Program-made: the position numbers and the translations under genes | Part shown: piece after piece, positions 9,440-17,658 of the stretch | Numbering within the stretch: position 1 is the first letter of the stretch | Layout: each line of letters starts with the position of its first letter | The notes under the pieces: model-generated | The model's database searches: none | Told to the model about the DNA's origin: nothing | What the model saw: only the letters and a program-made list of their open reading frames with translations | DNA from: Microbacterium ginsengisoli | Lineage (GTDB): Bacteria > Actinomycetota > Actinomycetes > Actinomycetales > Microbacteriaceae | Assembly: GCF_000956535.1 (NCBI RefSeq) | Contig: NZ_JYIY01000079.1 | Location: 166,575 to 230,574, forward strand | Length of the DNA stretch: 64,000 nucleotides | Direction: 5' to 3'

Positions 9440-10227
9440 GCACGACGACGGTTCCGGGAGCGCAGGCCGTCGCCCGCGCCGCCGCCCTCCTGCGGGTCGT
9501 GACCCGCGCCGGCGCCGACGGCGTCAGCGTGACGGATGCCGCGCGGGCCACGGGACTCACCCGGCCCACCGCGCACCGTCTGCTCACGGCGCTGCGGCAC
9601 GAGGGCCTGGTCGACCTCGACGAGTCCGCCGCCAGCTGGCGCCCAGGCCCCGAGCTGTATCTCATGGGCACGGTAGCCGCCGCTCGCTACGACGTGACCG
9701 GTGTCGCCCGCGACATCGTGCGCTCACTCGCGGTGCGCACCGAGGAGAGCGCGTTCCTGTCGGTGCGGCGTGGCGACGAGACGGTGTGCCTGCTCGAAGA
9801 GGAGGGGTCGTTCCCGATCCGCTCGCGGGTGCTGTCGGAGGGCGTGCGGTTCCCCCTCGGTGTCGCCTCGGCGGGGCTCGCCATCCTCTCGTTCCTCCCC
9901 GACCACGATGTGGACGCCTACTTCGAGCGGCATCCCGACCTCCCCCGCGCCTGGGGAGCGGCTCACCGACAGGACCGCCTGCGCGCCCGCATGGCCGAGA
10001 CCGTCGAGCGCGGCTACGCCGTCAATCCCGGCCTCATCGTCGAGGGCAGCTACGGCATGGGCGCGGCCGTCTTCACCCGCGACGGTCACCCGCAGTGGGC
10101 GCTGAGCCTCACCGGCGTCGACTTCCGCTTCGCCCCCGAGCGCCGCGCCGAGCTCGGACGCATCCTGCTCGCGCACGCCCACCAGCTGACGACCCGCATC
10201 GCGGGGCACCGCGCCGGGGGGAACTGA
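9433..10227 (+). CDS. IclR-family transcriptional regulator
   Basis: This 264-residue regulator has an N-terminal winged helix-turn-helix (SVTDAARATGLTRPTAHRLL, about residues 31-50) and a C-terminal effector-binding domain (about 90-255) with GVASAGLAILSFL and the VNPGLIVEGSYGMGAAVF region. IclR proteins often control aromatic or short-chain acid catabolism. Its divergent placement against the CoA-transferase/thiolase unit suggests it controls that unit. The effector cannot be read from sequence. Confidence 0.92.
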   Translation: MDSTTTVPGAQAVARAAALLRVVTRAGADGVSVTDAARATGLTRPTAHRLLTALRHEGLVDLDESAASWRPGPELYLMGTVAAARYDVTGVARDIVRSLAVRTEESAFLSVRRGDETVCLLEEEGSFPIRSRVLSEGVRFPLGVASAGLAILSFLPDHDVDAYFERHPDLPRAWGAAHRQDRLRARMAETVERGYAVNPGLIVEGSYGMGAAVFTRDGHPQWALSLTGVDFRFAPERRAELGRILLAHAHQLTTRIAGHRAGGN

Positions 10228-10236
10228 GCCCGGGCG

Positions 10237-11145
10237 TCAGACCGAGTCGGATGCCGCGGCCACCTGCTCGCGGATCTCGGCGGCGACGATCGCCGCGCCG
10301 CCCCCGGACAGCACGATCGTGTAGTGATTGAAACCGGGGACACGGGAATGCACGACACCGGGAACGGTCGGGAGCAGGCGTTCCAGGTAGTCGGGGGCGT
10401 AGAGCCCCGGCTCCTCGTTCTGCAGGCCGCGCGGCACCGTCAGGAACCGCGTCGGATGTGCGAGCGCGGCGAGAGCCGCCGGCAGCACATCACCGGTGTT
10501 CATGTCGAGCGTGTCCGCGGCGGTGATCTCGTAGCTCGTGGCGGGACGCAGCATCCCGGCGCCGTCATCGACGAGGTCGTAGGCGAGGTAGTCCTCGAGG
10601 GTCGCCGACCAGTCGTCCCGGAACGCGGGATGCACCCGCCAGAAGTCGAGATAGTCGTCGACGCTCGCGAAGCGGCGGGAGAGCCGTTCGGCCGTCGGCC
10701 CCAGGATCGCCGCGACGAGCGTGTCGGTGTCGAGCCCCGCGGGCACGTCGAGCGGCAGCCCGCCGTCGATGAGCAGCAGGCGACTCACGCGCTCCGGGCA
10801 GAGGTAGGCGAACGCGAGCGACACGAACGCGCCCATCGAGTGGCCGATCACCACGGAGCTCGTCACGTTGGCGGCGTCGAGGAGCGCAGCCAGGTCGGCG
10901 GCATGGGCCGCCATCCCGGCGGGATGCGTGATGCCGTTGCTCGCCCCGCGTCCGCGCAGGTCGGGGGCGATCAGCCGGTAGCCGGGAAGCAGCGGCACGA
11001 CATCGTCCCAGGCGTGCAGGGACGAGGTGACGCCGTGCACGAGCACGACCTCGCCGAGAACCTCGTCCACCGGCTCCCAGACGATCGCGTGAAGGGTGCC
11101 GCCCTCGACGGCCACGTCGAGGGGATGAGCGACATGGGCGCTCAT
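10237..11145 (-). CDS. Alpha/beta hydrolase
   Basis: This serine hydrolase of about 302 residues has the oxyanion stretch LVHGVTSSLHAWDD, the nucleophile elbow GHSMG and a C-terminal histidine in FNHYTIV. The substrate is not evident. It is the last gene of the long importer operon and its ATG (MSAHVAHP) overlaps the 3-hydroxybutyrate dehydrogenase stop as ATGA; a second ATG twelve bases earlier exists. The context suggests that it releases a hydroxy acid from an ester or oligomer. That is inference. Confidence 0.85.
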   Translation of the reverse strand: MSAHVAHPLDVAVEGGTLHAIVWEPVDEVLGEVVLVHGVTSSLHAWDDVVPLLPGYRLIAPDLRGRGASNGITHPAGMAAHAADLAALLDAANVTSSVVIGHSMGAFVSLAFAYLCPERVSRLLLIDGGLPLDVPAGLDTDTLVAAILGPTAERLSRRFASVDDYLDFWRVHPAFRDDWSATLEDYLAYDLVDDGAGMLRPATSYEITAADTLDMNTGDVLPAALAALAHPTRFLTVPRGLQNEEPGLYAPDYLERLLPTVPGVVHSRVPGFNHYTIVLSGGGAAIVAAEIREQVAAASDSV

Positions 11146-11891
11146 CGTGCGGACCATCCGCCGTCCATGGTGTACGACGCACCGGTGACCATCGCCGCGG
11201 CATCCGAGACCAACCAGCCCACGAGCGACGCGACATCATCCGCCTCGACGAGCTGCTTGATCGCGGCCTCGGTCAGCATGACCTTCTCGACCACCTCGTC
11301 CTCGGGGATGCCGTGCACCTTCGCCTGGTCGGCGATCTGCTTCTCGACCAGCGGCGTGCGCACGTATCCGGGATTGATGCAGTTGCTGGTGACGCCGTGC
11401 TCGGCCCCTTCGAGCGCCGTCACCTTCGAGAGACCCTCGAGGCCGTGCTTGGCGGCGACGTACGCCGACTTGAATGCGCTCGCACGAAGCCCATGCACGC
11501 TCGAGATGTTGACGATGCGGCCCCAGCCGCGCTCGTACATGCCGGGGAGCGCCGCGCGGATCAGGAGGAACGGCGCCTCGAGCATGATGCGCTGGATGAG
11601 GCGGAAGGCGTCAGGGTCGAAATCGACGATCGAGGCGACGCGCTGGATTCCCGCGTTGTTCACGAGGATGTCGGCGTCGAGGGTGAGCGCGTCGAGCGCC
11701 GCGGTGTCACCGAGGTCGACGACCCACGTCTCGCCCCCGATCGCCGCCGCCGCCTTCTCGGCGGCCTCGGCGTTGAGGTCCGCGATGACGACGGTGGCGC
11801 CGCGGGCCGCGAACTGCGAGGCGCAGGCGAACCCGATGCCGCTCGCCCCTCCCGTCACGACGGCGCGTCTGCCTGCCAGATCGGTGCTCAC
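11142..11891 (-). CDS. bdhA: 3-hydroxybutyrate dehydrogenase
   Basis: This SDR-fold enzyme oxidises 3-hydroxybutyrate to acetoacetate with NAD. It has 249 residues: TGGASGIG (cofactor loop, 13-20), NNAGIQ (78-83), Ser130/131 in NISSVHGL, and Tyr144-x3-Lys148 in SAYVAAKHG. The segments SSVHGL and NPGYVRTPLVEKQI are characteristic of BdhA rather than of generic SDRs. Translation starts at a GTG that overlaps the TetR stop as GTGA, with GGAAGGA eight bases upstream. It links the importer operon functionally to the CoA-transferase and thiolase genes downstream. Confidence 0.88.
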   Translation of the reverse strand: MSTDLAGRRAVVTGGASGIGFACASQFAARGATVVIADLNAEAAEKAAAAIGGETWVVDLGDTAALDALTLDADILVNNAGIQRVASIVDFDPDAFRLIQRIMLEAPFLLIRAALPGMYERGWGRIVNISSVHGLRASAFKSAYVAAKHGLEGLSKVTALEGAEHGVTSNCINPGYVRTPLVEKQIADQAKVHGIPEDEVVEKVMLTEAAIKQLVEADDVASLVGWLVSDAAAMVTGASYTMDGGWSAR

Positions 11892-12607
11892 GATTCGATT
11901 CCTTCCTCGGTGGCGCGCACGACCGGCGCGCCGATGGTCGACGGGCGGGGCGCGAGAGCGTTGTCGATGAACCGCGTCATCGCCGCGAACACGTCCGACG
12001 GGATCTGCGCGGGCATCGCGCCCGTGGCATCCCTCTCCCACAGCAGGTACCGCATGCCGATCAGCTCTCCCGCGCCCATGAGCGCCCAGGCAGCCACGGC
12101 CGGATCGAGCCCGGCATCGACATCTCCGTCCTGCTGGGCGGCGCGAAGGCCCGCCTCGTAGCCGTCGACGATGCGCGTGTAGTGCAGGCGCAGCAGCGCG
12201 GGTGAGACGAACTCGGCCTCGCGCACGACCCGGTAGAGCGCCGGGTGGTCGGCCGTGAAGCGGAAGAACCCCGCGAACCCGGCGTGTTCCGCCTCGAGCC
12301 GTGACCGCGCCCCGACCATCGCCTCCCCCATCGCGTGGCGCACCCGCTGGTTGAGGTCGAGCACGAGCGCCTCGAAGATCGACTGCTTCGAGTCGAAGTA
12401 GAGGTAGAAGGTACCGAGGCCCACTCCGGCGCGCTCGGTGATCTTCACGATGGATGCCTCGTGGTAGCCGAGGTCGGCGAACACCTGCTCGGCGGCCTCG
12501 AGGATGCGTCGCCGGGTCGCCTCACCGCGCTTGGTGAGAGGCCGGCCGGTCGCCTGGGAGACCGGGGAGGCCGCGGCATCCGTCAGGGCGTCATCGGGAG
12601 TGTTCAT
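11888..12607 (-). CDS. TetR-family transcriptional regulator
   Basis: This 239-residue regulator carries the HTH at about residues 25-70 (TRRRILEAAEQVFADLGYHE, then ITERAGVGLGTFYLYF). The C-terminal ligand domain is of the kind often seen with acyl-CoA metabolism. It is encoded inside the operon it presumably controls, between the acyl-CoA ligase (whose 3' end it overlaps by 17 bp) and bdhA. GGAGGA precedes the ATG. Acyl-CoA esters made by the neighbouring ligase are a reasonable guess for its ligand. Confidence 0.92.
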   Translation of the reverse strand: MNTPDDALTDAAASPVSQATGRPLTKRGEATRRRILEAAEQVFADLGYHEASIVKITERAGVGLGTFYLYFDSKQSIFEALVLDLNQRVRHAMGEAMVGARSRLEAEHAGFAGFFRFTADHPALYRVVREAEFVSPALLRLHYTRIVDGYEAGLRAAQQDGDVDAGLDPAVAAWALMGAGELIGMRYLLWERDATGAMPAQIPSDVFAAMTRFIDNALAPRPSTIGAPVVRATEEGIES

Positions 12608-14177
12608 CGATCCTCCGGGGCTCGAGGACGAGGGCGGCGGCGCGTTCGCGCAGCCGCCGACGGGCGATCTTGTCGACCGCGGACCGGGGCAGCTCGTCGA
12701 CCACGACGAATCGCACCGGAACCTTGACGGAGGAGAGGATGCCGCGGGCGTGCGCGTCGAGCTCGTCCTCACCGACCACTGCCCGCTGAGCGAGCGTGAC
12801 GAACGCGACACCGCGCTCTCCCCACACCCGGTCGGGCACGGGGACCACCGCCGCGTCGACGACGAGCGGATGCGTGCGCAGCGCCGCCTCGACCTCCGCG
12901 GGGGCGACGTTCTCGCCACCGGAGATGAAGATCTCCTTACGCCGGTCGACGATGCGGTAGACGCCGCGCGCGTCGCGCTCGGCGAGGTCGCCGGTGCGCA
13001 GCCAGCCACCCACGAAGGCCCGCGCCGTCGCGTCGGGGTCATCGAGGTAGCCGGGCGTCACGCTCGGCCCCTGCACGACCAGCTCGCCGGTGGCGGCGCC
13101 GTCGAGCAGGTCGCCGGTCTCGGGATCGATGAGAGCGACGTCGACGTGGCGATAGGGGCGTCCGACCGTGCCGACGAGGTCGTCTGTCTCCCCCGGCACG
13201 GTGAGCACGTTGGGGCCGGCCTCGGTGAGGCCGTAGCCCTGGGCGAGACGCACCCCCCGCGCGCGCCACGTGGCGTGGAGGTCGGCGGGCATCGTCGCGC
13301 CGCCGACCTGCGCGACGCGCAGGGACGACAGATCGGATGCCGCGAATCTCGGGTCGTCGGCGAGCAGTCGGTACTGCGTGGGCACGCCCATCATGACGGT
13401 CACACCCCGGTCGGCGATGAGCGGCAGCACACGCGAGGGCTGGAAGGACCGCTCGAGCACGACGGTCGCGCCCGCCCACCACGCGAGCAGCGGCTGCACG
13501 TTCCATGCCGCGATGTGGAACTGCGGGAGCATCGTGAGCACGACGTCGTGGGCGGCGATCTCGATCGCGCCGGCGAGGGCGAGGTTGTTCCAGAAGCAGT
13601 TGGCGTGGGTGAGCACGACCCCCTTCGGGCTCGCCTCGCTTCCGGAGGTGAAGATGACCAGTAGCGGATCGTCGTCGCGCACCCCGCGGGGGCGCGGTGC
13701 CGCGCCGTGGTCGGGATGCCGCGGCGGCAACACCCGCTCGGAGGTGTGACCGCCGAGCACGGCGACGGGCGGCACCGTGTCCAGGTGCGTGCGTGCCTCG
13801 GCGACGAGCCCCGCGTACTCATCGTCGACGAGGAGCAGCTGCGGCCGCGCGCGTGCGATCAGGGCGGCGAGTTCACCGGCGGCTGCCCGCCACGACAGCG
13901 GAACGAATGCCGCGCCGACCGACGCGCAGCCGAAGAACGCCACGACGTGGTCGATCGAGTTGCCCGACACGGTGGCGACGCGGTCGCCCGCACCGTAGCC
14001 CGCCGCACGCAACGCCTCGACGAACCCCGCGACGCGCTCGGCGAGCGTCGCGTAGTCGATGCGAACCCCTCGGTCATCGATCGCGGTGGACGCCGGCGAC
14101 AGCCGCGCCCGGTCGCGCACCCAGCGCGCGACGGTGTGCGGCTCGTCGACGAGCGGCGTCAGGTCGAGGGCGTTCAT
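12591..14177 (-). CDS. Acyl-CoA synthetase (AMP-forming)
   Basis: This 528-residue ANL-superfamily ligase activates a carboxylic acid to its CoA thioester through an acyl-adenylate. The ATP P-loop is VIFTSGSEASPKG (about 175-186), YGLTEAG follows in the core, and the hinge region is GWLRTGDLAERD. The catalytic lysine of the C-terminal subdomain is about Lys503 in VDKIARR. Acid specificity is unknown. Its start overlaps the LivM-type permease stop (ATGA), so import and activation of the same compound are probably coupled. Confidence 0.92.
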   Translation of the reverse strand: MNALDLTPLVDEPHTVARWVRDRARLSPASTAIDDRGVRIDYATLAERVAGFVEALRAAGYGAGDRVATVSGNSIDHVVAFFGCASVGAAFVPLSWRAAAGELAALIARARPQLLLVDDEYAGLVAEARTHLDTVPPVAVLGGHTSERVLPPRHPDHGAAPRPRGVRDDDPLLVIFTSGSEASPKGVVLTHANCFWNNLALAGAIEIAAHDVVLTMLPQFHIAAWNVQPLLAWWAGATVVLERSFQPSRVLPLIADRGVTVMMGVPTQYRLLADDPRFAASDLSSLRVAQVGGATMPADLHATWRARGVRLAQGYGLTEAGPNVLTVPGETDDLVGTVGRPYRHVDVALIDPETGDLLDGAATGELVVQGPSVTPGYLDDPDATARAFVGGWLRTGDLAERDARGVYRIVDRRKEIFISGGENVAPAEVEAALRTHPLVVDAAVVPVPDRVWGERGVAFVTLAQRAVVGEDELDAHARGILSSVKVPVRFVVVDELPRSAVDKIARRRLRERAAALVLEPRRIDEHSR

Positions 14178-15298
14178 ACCCGCGCCTCGACGCGGTCCTC
14201 CGCGGCATCCAGCTCGGTCAGGGGCGTCGCGCGACGCCCCGAACGTCGCCGCCGCGCGAGCTGGTCGACGGTGCCGGCGATCCCACCGGGCAGGAACATC
14301 ACCACGATGATGAACAGTACGCCCAGCAGGAACAGCGGTTCGGAGAGCGGCACGCGCAGCACGTCGGGAAGGCCGGCGATCGCGTCGGTGCGGGCGAGCA
14401 CTGTGAGGCGCTGGTCGAGGAGCGTGTAGACCACCCCACCGATCACCGCTCCCCAGCGGAACCCGACACCGCCGAGCACGACCATCACGAGGATCGTGAT
14501 CGTGAGGTCGGCCGACACCGCCCGCGGCTGAGTGCCCGACTGCAGGAGCATGTAGGCGACACCGGCGGCCGCGGCGCATCCGGCGGCGACGACGAACACC
14601 AGGAGTTTCGCGGTGTAGGGGCGCAGTCCGAGGATCTGCACCCTCTGGTCGTTCTCGCGCGCCGCTCGCGCGAGGTGCCCGAGGCGCGAACTGTCGACCC
14701 AGAGCGCGACGAGATAGACGAGCACGACCACCACGAGGGCGATCCAGTAGAGGTTTCGGGTGTTCGCGACCCCGAGCAGTGCATCCGGAACCGAGCCGGT
14801 CGGGAGGGCGAGTCCCTCTTCGCCTCCGGTGACCTCCTGGTTGCGGCGCACGAGCACGGAGCCTGCCTGGGCGAATGCCAGCGTCACCATCGCGAACGGG
14901 ATGCCCGTCACCCGCATGCTGATCGCGCCGGTGAGCGCCGCGATCGCGAGGCCGCCGATCAGGGCGATCAGCACGCCCGGCCACAGCGGCACACCGGCGT
15001 ACTGCAGCACGATGCCGAGGCCGTACGCCCCCGCCCCGAAGTAGAGGGCGTGCCCGAAGGAGAGCAGTCCCGCGGTGCCGAGCAGCATGTTGTACGACAG
15101 CGCGAGAGCGGCGAAGACCATGCACAGGGCCATGAGCTGCAGACTGCCCGCCGTGTAGGTGGGCCCGGGGAGGATGCCGGGGATCGACAGGTCGAGCAGG
15201 GGCAGCACGGCGAGCACAGCGACGAGGACGACGCCGACGATCGCCGGCACGAGTGCGCGCCGCACCGGGCGGGGCTGCGAGATGGATGCCGCGGTCAT
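14174..15298 (-). CDS. Branched-chain-type ABC transporter permease (LivM family)
   Basis: This 374-residue integral membrane protein has about eight to ten hydrophobic segments and the family stretch GLLSFGHALYFGAGAYG, followed by MRVTGIPFAMVTLAFAQ. It forms the membrane channel together with the LivH-type subunit encoded just upstream (ATGA overlap). LivM-type systems import amino acids, but in actinobacteria they also import amides, urea and organic acids. The CoA ligase in this operon points to a carboxylic acid. The C-terminal 40 residues are arginine-rich and cytoplasmic. Confidence 0.93.
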   Translation of the reverse strand: MTAASISQPRPVRRALVPAIVGVVLVAVLAVLPLLDLSIPGILPGPTYTAGSLQLMALCMVFAALALSYNMLLGTAGLLSFGHALYFGAGAYGLGIVLQYAGVPLWPGVLIALIGGLAIAALTGAISMRVTGIPFAMVTLAFAQAGSVLVRRNQEVTGGEEGLALPTGSVPDALLGVANTRNLYWIALVVVVLVYLVALWVDSSRLGHLARAARENDQRVQILGLRPYTAKLLVFVVAAGCAAAAGVAYMLLQSGTQPRAVSADLTITILVMVVLGGVGFRWGAVIGGVVYTLLDQRLTVLARTDAIAGLPDVLRVPLSEPLFLLGVLFIIVVMFLPGGIAGTVDQLARRRRSGRRATPLTELDAAEDRVEARV

Positions 15299-16170
15299 GC
15301 CGCCCTCCCGAGGAGTCCGCGCGGGCGCACCAGCAGCACGACCGCGAGCAGCACGACCACGATGAAGTCGCCGGTGCCGCCGAGGAAGAAGTTCGCGAAC
15401 TGCTGCAGCACAGCGACGATCACCGACGCGATCGCCGCGCCCGCGAGCGAGCCGAGGCCGCCGATGACCGTGACGATGAACGCGAAGATGAGCAGAGTCT
15501 GCCCGAGCTGAGCCGAGACATATCCGGTGTACTGCGCCGCGAGCACGCCGCCGATGCCGGCAGCCGCCCCGCCGATGGCGAAGACGAGCGTGAACGAGTG
15601 ACGGACGTCGATGCCGAGCGCGGTCACCATCTGCCGGTTCTCGACGCCGGCGCGGATGATCATGCCGTACCGCGTGCGCCGCAGGAACACGACGAGTGCG
15701 GCGAGCACGAGCGCGGCGGCGAGCATCAGCACCCAGTAGGTGTTCGGGATGCGCGCTCCCAGCACGTCGGTCGTCTGCACGAGCCACTCGGGACCCTTGA
15801 TGTAGATCGGATCGGTTCCCCAGATGCCCTCGAACAGGGCGACGGCGGCGAACGAGAGCCCGACGGTCACCAGCACCTGTTCGATGTGACGTTCGTAGAG
15901 GGGGCGGATCAGCGCCAACTCGGTGACCGCCGCGAACACGGCGCCGACGACAGCGCCCGCCAGGATCGAGAGCAGGAAGCCACCCCAGGACGAGGTGTCC
16001 ATGCGGCGCGCGACCTCCCAGCCGACCAGCGCGCTGAGCGTCAGGAAGGCTCCGTGGGCGAAGTTCAGCACGTGCATGAGCCCGTAGATGAGGCTGAGGC
16101 CCGAGGCGATGAGGAAGTAGAGGGCGCCGAGGCCGACGCCCGTGATCAGGACGAGCACGAGGGAGCTCAT
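15295..16170 (-). CDS. Branched-chain-type ABC transporter permease (LivH family)
   Basis: This 291-residue membrane protein has the LivH signature GLSLIYGLMHVLNFAHGAFL near its N-terminus, and later RAGVENRQMVTALGIDV, the cytoplasmic coupling loop. Seven to eight membrane segments are apparent. It is translationally coupled by ATGA overlaps on both sides to the LivF-type ATPase and the LivM-type permease. Confidence 0.94.
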   Translation of the reverse strand: MSSLVLVLITGVGLGALYFLIASGLSLIYGLMHVLNFAHGAFLTLSALVGWEVARRMDTSSWGGFLLSILAGAVVGAVFAAVTELALIRPLYERHIEQVLVTVGLSFAAVALFEGIWGTDPIYIKGPEWLVQTTDVLGARIPNTYWVLMLAAALVLAALVVFLRRTRYGMIIRAGVENRQMVTALGIDVRHSFTLVFAIGGAAAGIGGVLAAQYTGYVSAQLGQTLLIFAFIVTVIGGLGSLAGAAIASVIVAVLQQFANFFLGGTGDFIVVVLLAVVLLVRPRGLLGRAA

Positions 16171-16886
16171 GCGGTCACCTCCGCATGCACTCCGAGCAGC
16201 CGTCGCGTGAGGTCGGGGTCGTCGAGGATGCCGGCGGCGGTGCCGGTGTGCACCACGCGCCCGCCACTGATGACGATCGCGGGTCCGGCGAGCCGGCGCA
16301 CCACCTCGAGGTTCTGCTCGACGAGCAGGATGGGCACCGTGCGCGCCGCCTCTGCGAGGGCATCCGCCACTTCTGTCACGATCTTCGGCGCGAGCCCCTT
16401 GGTCGGCTCGTCGACCAGCAGGATGCGGTTGTCGTTGAGCAGGGCCCGGGCGACCGAGACCATCTGCTGCTGTCCGCCCGAGAGCGTGCCGGCGGCCTGA
16501 TTGCGGCGGGCGACGAGGTCGGGGAACAGCTCGGCGACGAATTCGCGGCGCGGGTTGCGCTGCCGCTCTGCAAGGGCGAGGTTCTCGGCCACCGTGAGGC
16601 CGGCGAAGACCTCTCGGTCCTCGGGCACGTACCCCACACCCCGCTGCACGATGCGATGGGTGGAGAGCCCGTCGATCCGCTCCCCCGCGAGCGTCACCTG
16701 CCCACGGCGGGAGATCAGCCCGAGGATCGCACGCAGCGTCGAGGTCTTGCCGACGCCGTTGCGGCCGAGTACCGCGGTGATGCCGGTCGCGGGCACCGAG
16801 AACGAGACATCCTCGACGACCTGCTGGCCGCCGATCGTCGCCCGCAGGTTCGCGACCTCGAGGATCGATTCGGATGCCGCGCTCAT
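16167..16886 (-). CDS. Branched-chain-type ABC transporter ATP-binding protein (LivF family)
   Basis: This 239-residue ATPase has Walker A GRNGVGKTS, the signature LSGGQQQMVSVARAL and Walker B ILLVDEPTKGLAP. The GYVPEDREVFAGLTVAENL stretch is typical of LivF. It pairs with the LivG-type ATPase encoded just upstream to power the importer. Confidence 0.94.
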   Translation of the reverse strand: MSAASESILEVANLRATIGGQQVVEDVSFSVPATGITAVLGRNGVGKTSTLRAILGLISRRGQVTLAGERIDGLSTHRIVQRGVGYVPEDREVFAGLTVAENLALAERQRNPRREFVAELFPDLVARRNQAAGTLSGGQQQMVSVARALLNDNRILLVDEPTKGLAPKIVTEVADALAEAARTVPILLVEQNLEVVRRLAGPAIVISGGRVVHTGTAAGILDDPDLTRRLLGVHAEVTA

Positions 16887-17647
16887 GCCGCCGTCCCCAG
16901 GTAGGCCTGCTGCACGACCGGGTTCGCCATGATCTCGGCGGGGTCGTCGAAGGCGATGATGCTGCCGAAGTACATGACGGCGACCTTGTCGACGAAGCCG
17001 AGGAGCACGTCGATGTGGTGCTCGACCATGAGCACGGTGCAGTTCTTCTCGCTCTGCATGCGGCGGATGGTGTCGACGAGGCCCGGCACGTCACCGGACC
17101 CGACGCCGGCCATGGGCTCGTCGAGGAGCACCACGTCGGCGTCGGTCGCGAGCAGCACGGCGATCTCGAGTTTGCGCTTGTCGCCGTGCGAGATGTCGCC
17201 GGCGAAGGCGTCGAGCTTGTGGTCGAGACCGACCTCCTCGAGCGCGGCGTGTGCGCGGCGGGTCGCGGCATCCGCTCGCCCGGGGAAGCGCAGCAGCGAG
17301 TAGCTGCCGCCGAGCTGAGCCTGGGCGGCCAGGCGCACGTTCTCGAGAACGCTCAGCCGCGGGAACAGACTCGAGGTCTGGAAGGTGCGCCCCAGCCCCG
17401 CCCGCGCTCGGCGCGGGACCGACGTGCGCGTGACGTCGGAGCCGTGGAGGCGGATGGAGCCGGACGTGGGCTTGACGAGTCCGGACACGGCGTTGAACAG
17501 GGTGGTCTTCCCTGCTCCGTTGGGGCCGATGACCCCGACGGAGGAGCCGGCCGGGACCGTGAGGTCCACGTCCTTCAGGATCGTCGCGCCACCGATCTGC
17601 AGGCCGAGGCCGGCGATCTCGAGGGCGGGCGGGGTGGAGCTGGACAT
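16883..17647 (-). CDS. Branched-chain-type ABC transporter ATP-binding protein (LivG family)
   Basis: This 254-residue ATPase has Walker A GPNGAGKTT, LGRTFQTSSLFPRLSVLEN (the LivG-type Q-loop region) and Walker B DVVLLDEPMAGV. The usual LSGGQ signature reads ISHGDKRKLEIAVLLA here; the SHGD/SHGE form occurs in urea- and amide-type members of the family. The gene begins 11 bases after the binding-protein stop and overlaps the LivF-type gene by 4 bp. Confidence 0.93.
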   Translation of the reverse strand: MSSSTPPALEIAGLGLQIGGATILKDVDLTVPAGSSVGVIGPNGAGKTTLFNAVSGLVKPTSGSIRLHGSDVTRTSVPRRARAGLGRTFQTSSLFPRLSVLENVRLAAQAQLGGSYSLLRFPGRADAATRRAHAALEEVGLDHKLDAFAGDISHGDKRKLEIAVLLATDADVVLLDEPMAGVGSGDVPGLVDTIRRMQSEKNCTVLMVEHHIDVLLGFVDKVAVMYFGSIIAFDDPAEIMANPVVQQAYLGTAA

Positions 17648-17658
17648 GCGGCCTCCGG

